Positions 29,217-38,470 of a stretch of DNA of 64,000 nucleotides are shown piece after piece. This DNA is from Arthrobacter sp. NicSoilB8. Lineage in GTDB: Bacteria; Actinomycetota; Actinomycetes; Actinomycetales; Micrococcaceae. The position numbers were made by a program, and so were the translations under genes. Each line of letters starts with the position of its first letter. Position 1 is the first letter of the stretch. Below the pieces are notes generated by a model that was not told the DNA's origin, did no database searches, and worked only from the letters and a program-made list of their open reading frames with translations. The stretch spans positions 1,302,001-1,366,000 of the forward strand of contig NZ_AP024655.1 in NCBI RefSeq assembly GCF_019977355.1, in the 5' to 3' direction.

Positions 29217-29987
29217 TTACTGTGTCGCTGCGGCCGAAGGGGAAACTGTTGCGCCCGGCGTGACCGCCGGTGCGCTGTTTGGTGCGCTGCTTGGTGCGCT
29301 GTTCGGTGCAATTGCGGGAGGGTTGCTTTCAAGCGACTTCACCACGGCTGCGGCGAGGGCGGAGAACTCGTCGAGCGTTGCGGACCCGGACAGGATGACG
29401 GTGGTGCCGCGGTCGGCCAGCACCATGGACTTCTCGCCCTTGCCGGCGTCGCGCAGTTCCCAGTCCCGGCCGCCGGCGTTGCGGGTGCCGGTCACGGGCG
29501 CGTTCTTGGTCTGCTGCAGGAGCCAGGTGGGGTTGGCCTGGCGGGTCTGCACGAGGGCGATGAAGGATTCCTTGGGCGTCAGGTAGCCGACTTCCCAGAC
29601 AGGGACGCCGGTGCCGGCGCCGGACTCCCAGCGCGCGTAGTTGGCACGAAATGTGTCGCCGGTATCGGCCGCCACGGGTGTGAATCCCGCCACATCCGCC
29701 GCGTTCTGCGCGGTGGCGCTGACGTTGATGTTTGGCCGGTAGCCGTCCGTTTTGGGGGACGGGTTCATGAGGACGATCGGCAGAAACGCGGCGATGCTCA
29801 CCACCAGGGCGATGAGCATGCCCATCACGGAGGCGTTGGCGCGTTTTGCCGCTGCAGCGGCGATGACGGGCCGGACCGGCGGCTGTCCGGAGGTCTCCGG
29901 GTCTGCCGCGGGGGCGCTGCCAGCCGGAGAACCGGGGGCAGCGGGGGAGGCGTCCTGCAATTCACTCACCCCTCTATAGTCGCCCAT
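29217..29987 (-). CDS. DUF4245 domain-containing membrane-anchored protein
   Basis: 256 residues. A disordered Pro/Ala N-terminus, a single membrane helix (VMGMLIALVVSIAAFLPIVL, about 55-75) and an extracytoplasmic domain of about 140 residues (GYRPNINVSATAQNAADVAGFTPVA through TTVILSGSATLDEFSALAAAVV). The tail is a repeated N/S-SAP segment encoded by near-identical 12-bp units (29267-29303). The start is uncertain: ATG 29987 or GTG 29969; neither has a good ribosome site. Divergent from glpX, as in mycobacteria. Function unknown; its constant linkage to gluconeogenic genes is unexplained. Confidence 0.75.
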   Translation of the reverse strand: MGDYRGVSELQDASPAAPGSPAGSAPAADPETSGQPPVRPVIAAAAAKRANASVMGMLIALVVSIAAFLPIVLMNPSPKTDGYRPNINVSATAQNAADVAGFTPVAADTGDTFRANYARWESGAGTGVPVWEVGYLTPKESFIALVQTRQANPTWLLQQTKNAPVTGTRNAGGRDWELRDAGKGEKSMVLADRGTTVILSGSATLDEFSALAAAVVKSLESNPPAIAPNSAPSSAPNSAPAVTPGATVSPSAAATQ

Positions 29988-30029
29988 ATCCGGTCTGATC
30001 TCACATTCGCGGCGCAGCGGCCGCCCGGA

Positions 30030-30064
30030 GGTGAAGTACGTCACGCACCGGTCATCCCATGACC
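30030..30064. promoter_or_regulatory. Crp-like site plus inverted repeat in DUF4245-glpX region
   Basis: GGTGA-AGTACG-TCACG (30030-30045) matches 8 of 10 Crp/GlxR positions. It is followed directly by the perfect inverted repeat GGTCAT-CCC-ATGACC (30050-30064), whose right arm overlaps the proposed glpX -35. This is a compact control region for two divergent genes. Confidence 0.5.
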
Positions 30065-30088
30065 TGGCGCGGCTGCCACGACTATGAT
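30059..30088 (+). promoter_or_regulatory. probable glpX promoter
   Basis: -35 ATGACC (30059-30064), 18-bp spacer, -10 TATGAT (30083-30088, 5 of 6). It gives a leader of about 70 nt to the GTG at 30167, which has its own ribosome site. Confidence 0.45.
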
Positions 30089-30166
30089 CAATATCAGACG
30101 AATCACCGCGACGGATCGATCCTGGCCGTACGGGTTCAACGACCGCCACTCGAAGAAGAGGTTCAC

Positions 30167-31204
30167 GTGACACCAGCGCCCATGTCCCAGAAGTACTCAA
30201 CGCTTTCCCCCTCGCTCGCAGTCGGGATCGACGAGCCTGACCGCAACCTCGCACTGGAACTTGTCCGCGTCACCGAAGCCGCGGCCATCGCCGGCGGTCA
30301 CTGGGTGGGCTTCGGCGACAAGAACAAGGCTGACGGCGCCGCCGTGGACGCCATGCGCTCCTTCCTGCAGACCGTGCACTTCAACGGCGTGGTGGTCATC
30401 GGCGAGGGCGAGAAGGACGAAGCCCCGATGCTCTTCAACGGCGAACGCGTCGGCGACGGCACCGGCCCGGAGTGCGACGTCGCCGTCGACCCCATCGACG
30501 GCACCCGCCTGACGGCCCTCGGCATCAACAACGCCCTGGCCGTGCTGGCCGTGGCCGAACGCGGCTCCATGTTCGACCCCTCCGCCGTGTTCTACATGGA
30601 AAAGCTCGTCACCGGCCCGGAAGCGGCCGACATGGTGGATCTTCGCCTGCCCGTCAAGCAGAACCTGCACCTCATCGCCAAGGCCAAGGGCGTCAAGGTC
30701 AACCAGCTCAACGTCATGATCCTGGACCGCGACCGGCACCGCCCCCTCGTGGAGGAAATCCGCGAAGCCGGCGCCCGCACGAAGTTCATCATGGACGGTG
30801 ACGTCGCAGGGGCCATCGCCGCTGCCCGTGCCGGCACCGGCGTCGACGCCCTCATGGGCATCGGCGGCACCCCGGAAGGCATCGTCGCGGCCTGCGCCAT
30901 CAAGTCCCTCGGCGGCGTCATCCAGGGCCGGCTGTGGCCCACGAGCGACGACGAGAAGCAGAAGGCGATCGACGCCGGCCACGACCTCGAGCGGGTGCTG
31001 TCCACCAATGACCTCGTCTCCAGCGACAACTGCTACTTCGCGGCCACCGGCATCACCGACGGCGACCTCCTCAAGGGCGTGCGCTACTCCAAGGACAAGG
31101 TCCTCACACAGTCCATCGTGATGCGCTCCAAGTCCGGCACCATCCGCTTTGTCGACGGCGAGCACCAGGCCAGCAAGTGGGAAGGCTACGCCCGCAAGAG
31201 CTAG
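30167..31204 (+). CDS. glpX: class II fructose-1,6-bisphosphatase
   Basis: 345-residue GlpX-type phosphatase producing fructose-6-phosphate, the committed gluconeogenic step in actinobacteria, which often lack class I FBPase. Metal and substrate motifs are GEGEKDEAPML (about 81-91) and DVAVDPIDGTRLTALG (about 102-117); the conserved IGGTPEGIVAACAIKSLGG lies near residue 227. The GTG at 30167 follows AGAAGAGG; an ATG at 30182 is an alternative without a ribosome site. Monocistronic, followed by a strong terminator. Confidence 0.95.
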   Translation: MTPAPMSQKYSTLSPSLAVGIDEPDRNLALELVRVTEAAAIAGGHWVGFGDKNKADGAAVDAMRSFLQTVHFNGVVVIGEGEKDEAPMLFNGERVGDGTGPECDVAVDPIDGTRLTALGINNALAVLAVAERGSMFDPSAVFYMEKLVTGPEAADMVDLRLPVKQNLHLIAKAKGVKVNQLNVMILDRDRHRPLVEEIREAGARTKFIMDGDVAGAIAAARAGTGVDALMGIGGTPEGIVAACAIKSLGGVIQGRLWPTSDDEKQKAIDAGHDLERVLSTNDLVSSDNCYFAATGITDGDLLKGVRYSKDKVLTQSIVMRSKSGTIRFVDGEHQASKWEGYARKS

Positions 31205-31250
31205 CACCTGCGCAGTAGGCAGCATCCACTGAGCACCACTCACTGAACAT

Positions 31251-31293
31251 GACGAATCCCGGGGCCGCATCCGTGCCCCGGGATTCGTCGTCT
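31251..31293 (+). terminator. terminator after glpX
   Basis: A perfect 15-bp stem (GACGAATCCCGGGGC, 31251-31265, complement 31275-31289) with a 9-nt loop, followed by GTCTT. Confidence 0.8.
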
Positions 31294-31364
31294 TAATCGC
31301 GTTAATCGCGGAGTCTGATGCCGTGTCTATTGCCGCCGGGCGTCCGCAGGTCCGGCGCGTTCGA

Positions 31365-31370
31365 TAGGGT
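31365..31370 (+). promoter_or_regulatory. -10 element of galE
   Basis: TAGGGT, exactly 6 nt before the ATG at 31377. The same CGATAGGGTGGA string precedes the gene at the right edge of the window. Confidence 0.55.
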
Positions 31371-31376
31371 GGAGCC

Positions 31377-32351
31377 ATGACGTGGCTTGTAACTGGCGGT
31401 GCAGGATATATCGGTTCTCATGTGGTGTCCGCTTTGCGCGGCGCCCGGATCCAGCCGGTGGTGATTGACTCCCTCTCGAGCGGGCACCGCGAGTTCGTGC
31501 CGAACGATGTGCCGTTCATCCACGGCAGCATCCTCGACGCCGACCTCGTGGCCCATACGCTGCGGAACCACGACGTGACCGGCGTGATCCACCTCGCCGG
31601 GTTCAAGTACGCCGGTGTGTCCGTCCAGGAGCCGCTGCTGACCTACGAACAGAACGTCACCGGCACGGCCGAGCTGCTCAAGGCCATGGAGCTCACCGGT
31701 GTCGACAAACTGGTCTTCTCCTCCTCCGCGGCGACGTACGGCACGCCCGCCGGCGACGTCGTCACCGAGGACACGCCCACCAACCCGGAATCACCGTACG
31801 GCGAGAGCAAACTCATCGGCGAGTGGCTGATCCGGGACCAGGGCCGGGCCCGGGGCCTGAAGCACACCTCGCTGCGCTACTTCAACGTGGTCGGCTCCGG
31901 CGCGCCCGAACTTTACGACACCAGCCCGCATAACCTGTTCCCGATCGTGCTGCGGGCGCTCACGGCGGGCCAGACCCCGCGCATCAACGGCGTCGACTAC
32001 AACACCCCGGACGGAACCTGCGTCCGGGACTACGTGCACGTGGCCGACCTGGCTACCTCGCACGTAGCCGCCGCGCAGGCCCTCGCCGCGGGCAGGCCGC
32101 TGGAGCGCGTCTACAACCTTGGATCGGGCGACGGGCTGTCCGTACGGCAGATCATGACCGCGATGGCCAAGGTCACCGGCATCGACTTCGAACCCGAGAT
32201 CGGGCCGCGCCGGACAGGGGATCCTGACCGGATCGTGGCTGACGGCACCCTGGCCGCCCGCGACCTGAACTGGAAGATGCGGCATTCCGTGGAGCAGATG
32301 GTGGCCAGCGCCTACGATGCCCAGCGGCACGCGATTGCCGCTGCCGGCTAA
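31377..32351 (+). CDS. galE: UDP-glucose 4-epimerase
   Basis: 324-residue extended short-chain dehydrogenase interconverting UDP-glucose and UDP-galactose, for galactose use or for galactosylated envelope polymers. The NAD-binding GGAGYIGSH is at residues 7-15. The catalytic Ser region is FSSSAATYG and the YxxxK pair is in SPYGESKLIGE. Length is normal. It is far from galK/galM and next to wall-assembly genes, which favours a cell-envelope role as well as catabolism. It converges on the femX gene, overlapping it by 4 bp at the stop codons. Confidence 0.93.
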   Translation: MTWLVTGGAGYIGSHVVSALRGARIQPVVIDSLSSGHREFVPNDVPFIHGSILDADLVAHTLRNHDVTGVIHLAGFKYAGVSVQEPLLTYEQNVTGTAELLKAMELTGVDKLVFSSSAATYGTPAGDVVTEDTPTNPESPYGESKLIGEWLIRDQGRARGLKHTSLRYFNVVGSGAPELYDTSPHNLFPIVLRALTAGQTPRINGVDYNTPDGTCVRDYVHVADLATSHVAAAQALAAGRPLERVYNLGSGDGLSVRQIMTAMAKVTGIDFEPEIGPRRTGDPDRIVADGTLAARDLNWKMRHSVEQMVASAYDAQRHAIAAAG

Positions 32352-33319
32352 CGGCTGGTCAGGGCCTTGGACCGGGCACGCAGCGTCCTGGCGAACTGGG
32401 CACCCTTGCGGGCCAGCTGGTAGCTGCCGTAGCGGACCTTCCGGACCGGAAGGTCCCACGTTCCCGGGTAGGCGATCTCGCGTCCGCCGAACGACTTCTT
32501 GAAAGCCGTGAATCCGGCCCACTTGTGCTCCGGCTGGTCCGTGGGCGCCACGCCCCACAGGTCCACGTGCTTCAGGCCCTTCGCCTGGGCGTCCGCGATC
32601 AGGGTCACCAGCAGCGGAATGCCCGCGCTGAGCTTGCGGTGCGTGTCGTCCACGGCGGCATGGGCGTAGGTCCGGGTGTCGGCTGAGTCATAGGCCAGGG
32701 CGGCGGCGATGGGGTGGCCGTCGAGTTCGGCGATGAACAGCGTCGCGGCGCCGGCCGGCATCAGCGAGCGGGCCACCTGGCTCAGGTAGTCGTCGCTTTG
32801 CGGCTTGAAGCCGTTGCGGGCCGCCGTCATGCGCAGGAACTCCAGCAGGATCGAGATCTCCGCAGGGTCCTGGCTGGAGCGGAAAGTCACGCCCTTCTTG
32901 TGGATGTTGCGGTAGAGGTTCCGGTTGGCCGGCTTCATGTCCGCCAGGACCTCCTTGAAGTCCCGGTCGACGTCGACGATCCAGCTAAGCTCCGGCTGTT
33001 GGCTGACCGGCGCCGGCTGAAGGCCGCGGCCGCGCAGCACGGTGCCGGCTTCGGCGGCCGTGAACCCCGCGGTGACCGGCTCGATCCGGACAAACACTGC
33101 CCCGCTGGTCCGGGCGAGGTCCGTCAGCGCCGCCAGCGCGGCGTCGAACGCCGCCAGCGACTCGGCGACGGGCCCGTAGGGGGAGTAGAGCAGTTTGCCG
33201 GCCGGATTGGATTCCTCGATCGCGAGGAAGCGCCACCCGGGGCCGGACTGTTCGTGGACCGTGCGTCCGAGCGCGCGCTGGAACTGCGCCCACTGCGGGC
33301 TCTGCAGGAAATAATCCAT
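32348..33319 (-). CDS. FemA/FemB/FemX-like peptidoglycan aminoacyltransferase
   Basis: 323-residue double-GNAT-fold enzyme that adds an amino acid from aminoacyl-tRNA to the lipid-linked peptidoglycan stem peptide. Family traits are the initial FLQSPQWAQFQRALG, the central KPANRNLYRNIHKKGVTF and the C-terminal DLWGVAPTDQPEHKWAGFTAFKKSFGG. The ATG at 33319 is chosen because it lies 4 bp after manA and GGAGG lies inside the manA end. In Arthrobacter-type walls such enzymes build the interpeptide bridge. It is the last gene of the purK-to-femX run. Confidence 0.88.
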   Translation of the reverse strand: MDYFLQSPQWAQFQRALGRTVHEQSGPGWRFLAIEESNPAGKLLYSPYGPVAESLAAFDAALAALTDLARTSGAVFVRIEPVTAGFTAAEAGTVLRGRGLQPAPVSQQPELSWIVDVDRDFKEVLADMKPANRNLYRNIHKKGVTFRSSQDPAEISILLEFLRMTAARNGFKPQSDDYLSQVARSLMPAGAATLFIAELDGHPIAAALAYDSADTRTYAHAAVDDTHRKLSAGIPLLVTLIADAQAKGLKHVDLWGVAPTDQPEHKWAGFTAFKKSFGGREIAYPGTWDLPVRKVRYGSYQLARKGAQFARTLRARSKALTSR

Positions 33320-33323
33320 GGTG

Positions 33324-34613
33324 TCAGGCCTCCAATGCGGTGGTGACGGCAAATGCCAGGGCGGTGCCGGTGGCGCCCGAGACGGCGTGGACATTGACCG
33401 GGGCCTCGGCGGCTGGCAGGAAGGCGCTGGCGCCGCGGTCCAGGCGCAGCTCGCCCTTCGGCGAGTCGAGCCGGACGGAGCCGCCCGTGACGATCACGAC
33501 GGCGGCACCGGACTGCGCCAGCGGAACGGGCTCGGCCTCCGGGGCCAGCTCAATGCGCTGGAGCTGGAATTCCCGGAACGGCGGCCGGAAGAGCTCCTGG
33601 CCCAGCATCGTGGTCCCGGCCGGAAGCATCGGCACTGCCACGGCTTCGAACGCCACCGTCTTGAGCAGTTCCGGCACGTCCACGAATTTCGGCGTGAGCC
33701 CGCCGCGGAGCACATTGTCCGAGGACGCCATGACCTCGATCCCGAGGCCGTGCAGGTAGGCGTGGACGTTTCCGGCCGGCAGGTAGACGGCCTGCCCGGG
33801 GGCAAGGGAGATCCTGTTCAGCAGCAGCGAGATCAGGACACCCGGATCGCCCGGGTACTGGGCGTTAAGCGTGACGACGGTGGAGAGCCCGGCCTCGTGC
33901 CCGCCCATGGGAGCACCGGAGACGAGCGCGGCGGCGATCACGGCGGTCGCATCGGAGACGTCCTCACCGCCCGTGATGAGCCGTTCAAAGGCGGAGCGGA
34001 GCGCCGCGGACTCGTCCGGCAGCGCCAAGTCCTGCAGCAGCAGCGGAACCAGCGGGGGAAGGTCCAGCCCGGCACGGTCGAAGCATGCCGCCAGATGCTC
34101 GAAGACCGCACGGGATTCCGCCGCCGGCCGGAAACCGCAGAGCGCCTCGAACGGGGTCAGCGCCAAGATCATTTCCGGCTTGTGGAAGGCGTCCTTGTAG
34201 TTGCGTTCCGGGGCGGTGGGGGAGACACCGGCCGCTTCCTCGCGCGCGAAGCCCTCCCTGGCCTGGGCCATGGTGGGGTGCACCTGCAGGGACAGGGGCG
34301 ACTCGGCGGCGAGGACCTTGAGCAGGAACGGCAGGCGCGGGCCGAATTCGGCCACGCTTGCGCCGCCCAGATAATGCTCCGGATCCTCGGCAATCAGCGC
34401 GTCCAGCGCCAGCCGTCCGCCGTCGTGCGTGTCCGGCGTGTGCCGCCCCGCACCGCCGGACGTCGGCGTCAGGGCCACGGACGGCGAGTCCGGGTGGGCG
34501 CCGATCCAAAGCTCCGCCTCGGGTCCGCCGGAAGCCGGCCGGCCGAGCAGGTCGGCGATAGCCGTCGGGGAGCCCCAGGCATAGGGCCGGAGGACGTTCT
34601 CAAGTTCGTACAT
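33324..34613 (-). CDS. manA: mannose-6-phosphate isomerase, class I
   Basis: 429-residue zinc enzyme linking fructose-6-phosphate and mannose-6-phosphate, the entry to GDP-mannose and polyprenyl-phosphomannose. Zinc motifs are SLQVHPTMAQA and the E/K of HKPEMILAL; the C-terminal catalytic signature is YLPAGNVHAYLHGLGIEVMASSDNVLRGG. Length is normal. It probably feeds the Pmt mannosyltransferase at 53.9 kb and wall glycans. Same strand as the LCP gene 128 bp upstream; femX follows after 4 bp. Confidence 0.94.
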   Translation of the reverse strand: MYELENVLRPYAWGSPTAIADLLGRPASGGPEAELWIGAHPDSPSVALTPTSGGAGRHTPDTHDGGRLALDALIAEDPEHYLGGASVAEFGPRLPFLLKVLAAESPLSLQVHPTMAQAREGFAREEAAGVSPTAPERNYKDAFHKPEMILALTPFEALCGFRPAAESRAVFEHLAACFDRAGLDLPPLVPLLLQDLALPDESAALRSAFERLITGGEDVSDATAVIAAALVSGAPMGGHEAGLSTVVTLNAQYPGDPGVLISLLLNRISLAPGQAVYLPAGNVHAYLHGLGIEVMASSDNVLRGGLTPKFVDVPELLKTVAFEAVAVPMLPAGTTMLGQELFRPPFREFQLQRIELAPEAEPVPLAQSGAAVVIVTGGSVRLDSPKGELRLDRGASAFLPAAEAPVNVHAVSGATGTALAFAVTTALEA

Positions 34614-34741
34614 GGCCTGGTCCCTGTCTGGTCACTGAAATGTGGTCACTCTGATCTGGTCAGTCTGCTCGGGCCGGTCTGCCCTGGCCGGCCTAATTTG
34701 GCCGCTCTGATTCGGCCGCCCGCGGCGCGGACGCCCGGGTC

Positions 34742-36436
34742 CTAGAGCGGCGCGCACTGGCCGTTGGTGGCGACGAGGTCGCGGATGGACTGTTCGTCGC
34801 CGTTGCGCTTGAACTGGTTAAGCATCTCTTCGGTGATCGGCTCCCCGTCCGGCGTGGTGGTCACCGGGGTGAAGTCCGACGACGGCGACGGCTGGGTGGC
34901 CGGCGCGGCCCCTGAGGACAGCGGCGCTGAGGACACCGGGGTTGAGGATACCGGCCCGGCGGCGGACAGCGGCGCTGAGGATACCGGCCCGGCGGCCGTT
35001 CCGGCCTGTTGGAGGGTGTCCTCACCAGCTGAGCCGCCGGGGGCGCTGGCGGACGGGCCGGCCAGCAGTTTGGCGACCCGCGCGTGAATGACGTCGAAGT
35101 CCGGTGCCGTGGAGAAAGCCGCGTCGAAGTCGGGCGGGCCGATGGTCAGGCGGCTGACGTCCTGGCCCTTGGCCTTCATGGCCAGGTCCACGAAGCTGCC
35201 GAGCTGCCCTGAGGAGATGTTCGATTCGACCACCTTGGTGCCGGCCTTGGCGATGTCCTCGAACTTGGCCAGCAGGGTGGCCGGGTCGAGCTGCTTCAGC
35301 ATCGCCTGCTGGACGCACTGCTGGCGCTGGATGCGGGCGTAGTCGTCGACGAATTCCCGGGACCTGCCGTACCAGAGGGCGTGGAAGCCGTCGAGGGTCT
35401 GGTCGCCCGCCGGAATCCAGCCGTCCGGCATGCCGTGGATGCCGTTGGCTTCATCCACCATGGGACCGCTGATGGGGACCCAGCCGCCGGCCTTGATCCG
35501 GATGCCGCCCATGGCGTCGATGAGCTTGGAAAAACCGTCCATGTCCACGAGCACGTACGCCTGGACCTTGATGCCCAGCGTGCCGGACACCGCTTCCAGG
35601 GTTGCCTGAGCCCCGGGATCGGCAACCCCGGGGTAGAGGTCCTGGTGGTTGTTGGTGACCTCGGTGTTGATGGCGTTGATCAGGCACTCGTCGCCGCAGT
35701 TGTAGCCGTCCGGATACACCTGGCGCATCGGTGATTCCGCGCTGAACTGGGCGTTCTGGAGGTTGCGGGGCACGGAAATGATCGCCGTGCTGCCGGTCTT
35801 GGCATCGACGCTGATAACGGAGAGGCTGTCCGGCCGGCGCCCCGTGCGGTCGGCGCCGGCGTCGCCGCCCATCATCAGGAAGTTGTACCGGCCGTCGGAG
35901 GGCTCAAGGGTAGGGCCGGAACCGGAGAAGATGCTGCCGATGGCGTCGCGGCTGACGTTGAGCAGATAGGCCGCGTAGCCCAGGGAGCCGCTGCTGAGGA
36001 TCATGGCGAGCACGAGCGCCAGCACCACCGCAGGACGGATCCTGGGGGCGAGCAGCCCGGGCCGGATCAGCCGCAGGGTGTTCAGGAACAGCGCGGCCCA
36101 GCCGATCGCCAGCACGGCGAGGCCCAGCACGAGCAGGAGGGAGGGGACCGTCCCGGTGAGGAGGTTGATCAGCGTAGGACGTGATACGAGCAGCAGCAGC
36201 ACAGCCAGCAGGGCGAGCGCCCAGACAGTGAAGGTCACGCGCAGCGCAGCCCGCCCCAGCCGGCGCTTGCCCGCGACGATCTGGGCGCTGCCGGGGACCA
36301 GCAGCGTCATGAGGATCAGGAGGAACGCCCGCTTGGCCAGCACCGGGGTCGGGGCGCCGGAGGGGTGCCGGACCGGGTCGCTCGGCGCCAGTCCCGACTG
36401 CTCGGGACGGTGCGCGGGGGCGAAGCTGTTGCTCAT
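34742..36436 (-). CDS. LCP (LytR-CpsA-Psr) family glycopolymer ligase
   Basis: 564-residue protein. Four hydrophobic helices (LLILMTLLVPGSAQ, VTFTVWALALLAVLLLLV, LLLVLGLAVLAIGWAALF, VVLALVLAMILSSGSLGYAAYLL) precede the LCP domain, more than the single anchor usual in the family. The LCP domain (~210-440) has the phosphate-binding acid/Arg set MMGGDAGADRTGRRPDSLSVISVDA, IISVPRNLQ and GFHALWYGRSREFVDDYARIQRQQ. It transfers lipid-linked wall polymers (arabinogalactan-like or teichoic-type) to peptidoglycan. A Ser/Pro/Thr repeat tail follows. Start 36436 has AAGGAT upstream; it lies 22 bp after purE. Confidence 0.9.
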   Translation of the reverse strand: MSNSFAPAHRPEQSGLAPSDPVRHPSGAPTPVLAKRAFLLILMTLLVPGSAQIVAGKRRLGRAALRVTFTVWALALLAVLLLLVSRPTLINLLTGTVPSLLLVLGLAVLAIGWAALFLNTLRLIRPGLLAPRIRPAVVLALVLAMILSSGSLGYAAYLLNVSRDAIGSIFSGSGPTLEPSDGRYNFLMMGGDAGADRTGRRPDSLSVISVDAKTGSTAIISVPRNLQNAQFSAESPMRQVYPDGYNCGDECLINAINTEVTNNHQDLYPGVADPGAQATLEAVSGTLGIKVQAYVLVDMDGFSKLIDAMGGIRIKAGGWVPISGPMVDEANGIHGMPDGWIPAGDQTLDGFHALWYGRSREFVDDYARIQRQQCVQQAMLKQLDPATLLAKFEDIAKAGTKVVESNISSGQLGSFVDLAMKAKGQDVSRLTIGPPDFDAAFSTAPDFDVIHARVAKLLAGPSASAPGGSAGEDTLQQAGTAAGPVSSAPLSAAGPVSSTPVSSAPLSSGAAPATQPSPSSDFTPVTTTPDGEPITEEMLNQFKRNGDEQSIRDLVATNGQCAPL

Positions 36437-36458
36437 GCCGGGATCCTTAATGGCTGCC

Positions 36459-37058
36459 TTATTTGCTGCTACGCGGGGCCACGTTGCCGTCGGCGAACAC
36501 TTCGCTGACCTTGTGCCGCAGGCTCGCGCCCTTCCGGGTCGCAACGTCGTTGAGTTCCTGGGCGAAGTCCAGGAGGTCCGCCCGGAGCTGGCGCGCGAGG
36601 TCGTCCGTGCCGGAGGCCAGCATGCGCACGGCCAGGAGGCCGGCGTTGCGCGCCCCGCCGATCGAGACGGTGGCGACCGGGACACCGGCCGGCATCTGCA
36701 CGATGGACAGCAGCGAATCCATGCCGTCCAGGGTCTTGAGGGGCACGGGGACGCCGATCACGGGCAGCGGCGTGACCGAGGCGAGCATGCCGGGAAGATG
36801 AGCCGCGCCGCCGGCGCCGGCGATGATCAGGCGAAGGCCGCGCTCGTGGGCGGTCTGGCCGTAGCGGATCATCTCCGTGGGCATCCGGTGGGCGGAGACG
36901 ACGTCGGCCTCGAACGGGATCCCGAACTCGGCGAGGGCTTCAGCGGCGGCTTCCATGACCGGCCAGTCCGAGTCCGAGCCCATGACGAGGCCCACGATCG
37001 GGGCGTCCGGAGCGGCGCCGGCCAGCGGGGTTTTTGCGTTCTCGGGTGCGGTGCTCAT
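36459..37058 (-). CDS. purE: N5-carboxyaminoimidazole ribonucleotide mutase
   Basis: 199-residue class I PurE that moves the carboxylate of N5-CAIR to C4 in purine synthesis. Active-site motifs are [11 protein letters not shown] (about 25-35), VSAHRMP and [12 protein letters not shown]. The ~18-residue N-terminal and ~30-residue C-terminal extensions are normal for actinobacteria. The start overlaps the purK stop by 4 bp (ATGA), so the two partners are translationally coupled. Confidence 0.95.
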   Translation of the reverse strand: MSTAPENAKTPLAGAAPDAPIVGLVMGSDSDWPVMEAAAEALAEFGIPFEADVVSAHRMPTEMIRYGQTAHERGLRLIIAGAGGAAHLPGMLASVTPLPVIGVPVPLKTLDGMDSLLSIVQMPAGVPVATVSIGGARNAGLLAVRMLASGTDDLARQLRADLLDFAQELNDVATRKGASLRHKVSEVFADGNVAPRSSK

Positions 37059-38251
37059 GCGGTCTCCTCGGAGGTTGACGGCGTCGTGCCGGCCTGGGCC
37101 CGGCCGTTCCTGATGATGTCGGCCACAGTGGTGGCCCGCTGCCGCACGGAGTCGACGTCGGCCGCTGAGCTACCGACGAGGTTGACGTGGCCGATCTTCC
37201 GGCCGGGCCGGACCGCCTTGCCGTAGCAGTGCACCTTCGCGGCCGGTTCGCTGGCCAGGGCGGCGGGGTAGGCGGAATAGAGGTTCTGGTTGGCCCCGCC
37301 AAGGAAGTTCTTCATCACGACGACGGGCCCCAGGAGGTCCGTGGCGCCGAGCGGCAGGTTCAGGATGGCCCGCAGGTGCTGCTCGAACTGGCTCGTCACC
37401 GAGCCGTCCTGGGTCCAGTGCCCGGTGTTGTGCGGGCGCATGGCGAGCTCGTTGATCAGGAAGCCCGCGCCGACGCCCGGGGTCTCGAAGAGCTCGACCG
37501 CCATGACACCTGTCACACCGAGCTCGTTGGCGATCCGGACAGCGGCGTCCTCCGCGGCCACGGCGACTTCGAACGGGATGTCCAGGGCCGGGGCAATGAC
37601 TTCATCGCACACGCCGTCCACCTGGATGGTGTGCACCACGGGCCAGGCCCGGGATTCGCCGTCCGGGGTGCGTGCGACCATGGCCGAAAGTTCGCGGCTG
37701 AATTCCACCTTGGCTTCGGCCAGCAGGGGGGACATGGCCTCGAACCAGCCGGCGGAGTCGCCTGCGTCCGCGGCGGAGGCCACGATCCGCACGCCCTTGC
37801 CGTCGTACCCGCCGCGGGGCATCTTCAGCACCACCGGCCAGCCGGTCTCCTCGCCGAAGGCGACGAGGTCCGCGACATTCGCGACGGCGGCCCAGCGGGG
37901 ATTGGGCAGCTCCAGCCGGTCGATCGCGGCGCGCATCACGAGCTTGTCCTGGGCGTTGACCAGGGCGTCCGGGCCGGGATGGACGTTGACTCCGGCCTCG
38001 ATCAGGGACCGCAGGTGCGCCGTGGGCACGTGTTCGTGGTCGAAAGTCAGCACATCCAGGCCGCGCGAGAACTCGAGCAAGTGGTCAAGGTCCGTGTAGT
38101 CACCAACCGGGGCGTTGGCCACGGCAGAGACGGCAGAGACGTCCTCGCTTTCGGCGAGAACACGGAGCTCAAAGCCCAGGGCGGTGGCGGCAGGAGCCAT
38201 CATGCGGGCAAGCTGGCCGCCGCCAACAACACCGATTACAGGAAAAGTCAC
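37055..38251 (-). CDS. purK: N5-carboxyaminoimidazole ribonucleotide synthase
   Basis: 398-residue ATP-grasp enzyme making N5-CAIR from AIR, ATP and bicarbonate. The N-terminal [16 protein letters not shown] loop binds nucleotide/AIR. The ATP-grasp core includes [15 protein letters not shown] and the metal-binding [33 protein letters not shown]. The GTG at 38251 starts the conserved region; TAGGCT (38259-38264) lies 7 nt upstream, consistent with a leaderless start for the operon purK-purE-LCP-manA-femX. The carbonic anhydrase gene elsewhere in the window would supply the bicarbonate. Confidence 0.95.
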   Translation of the reverse strand: MTFPVIGVVGGGQLARMMAPAATALGFELRVLAESEDVSAVSAVANAPVGDYTDLDHLLEFSRGLDVLTFDHEHVPTAHLRSLIEAGVNVHPGPDALVNAQDKLVMRAAIDRLELPNPRWAAVANVADLVAFGEETGWPVVLKMPRGGYDGKGVRIVASAADAGDSAGWFEAMSPLLAEAKVEFSRELSAMVARTPDGESRAWPVVHTIQVDGVCDEVIAPALDIPFEVAVAAEDAAVRIANELGVTGVMAVELFETPGVGAGFLINELAMRPHNTGHWTQDGSVTSQFEQHLRAILNLPLGATDLLGPVVVMKNFLGGANQNLYSAYPAALASEPAAKVHCYGKAVRPGRKIGHVNLVGSSAADVDSVRQRATTVADIIRNGRAQAGTTPSTSEETA

Positions 38252-38258
38252 AAGTCCC

Positions 38259-38264
38259 AGCCTA
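38259..38264 (-). promoter_or_regulatory. -10 element of purK operon
   Basis: TAGGCT on the minus strand, 7 nt before the GTG at 38251. Confidence 0.45.
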
Positions 38265-38470
38265 CCGAAAACCTCACGGGAACCCGGCTTTTCGGCTTGG
38301 CAGGCGCGCGAACAAAGCCGAGGCGGCGGTTCGATGCCCCCTCCGACGCTTCCCGGCACCCGGTGCGCAGCGAGCCATCTCACGCTCTCCCGAGGGCGGA
38401 CTCCCGGGAAACGGCGCTAAAATGGGCGTTTGGCCCAATGGCCGACAGTTCCAGAAGGCCATGGAGGGTC

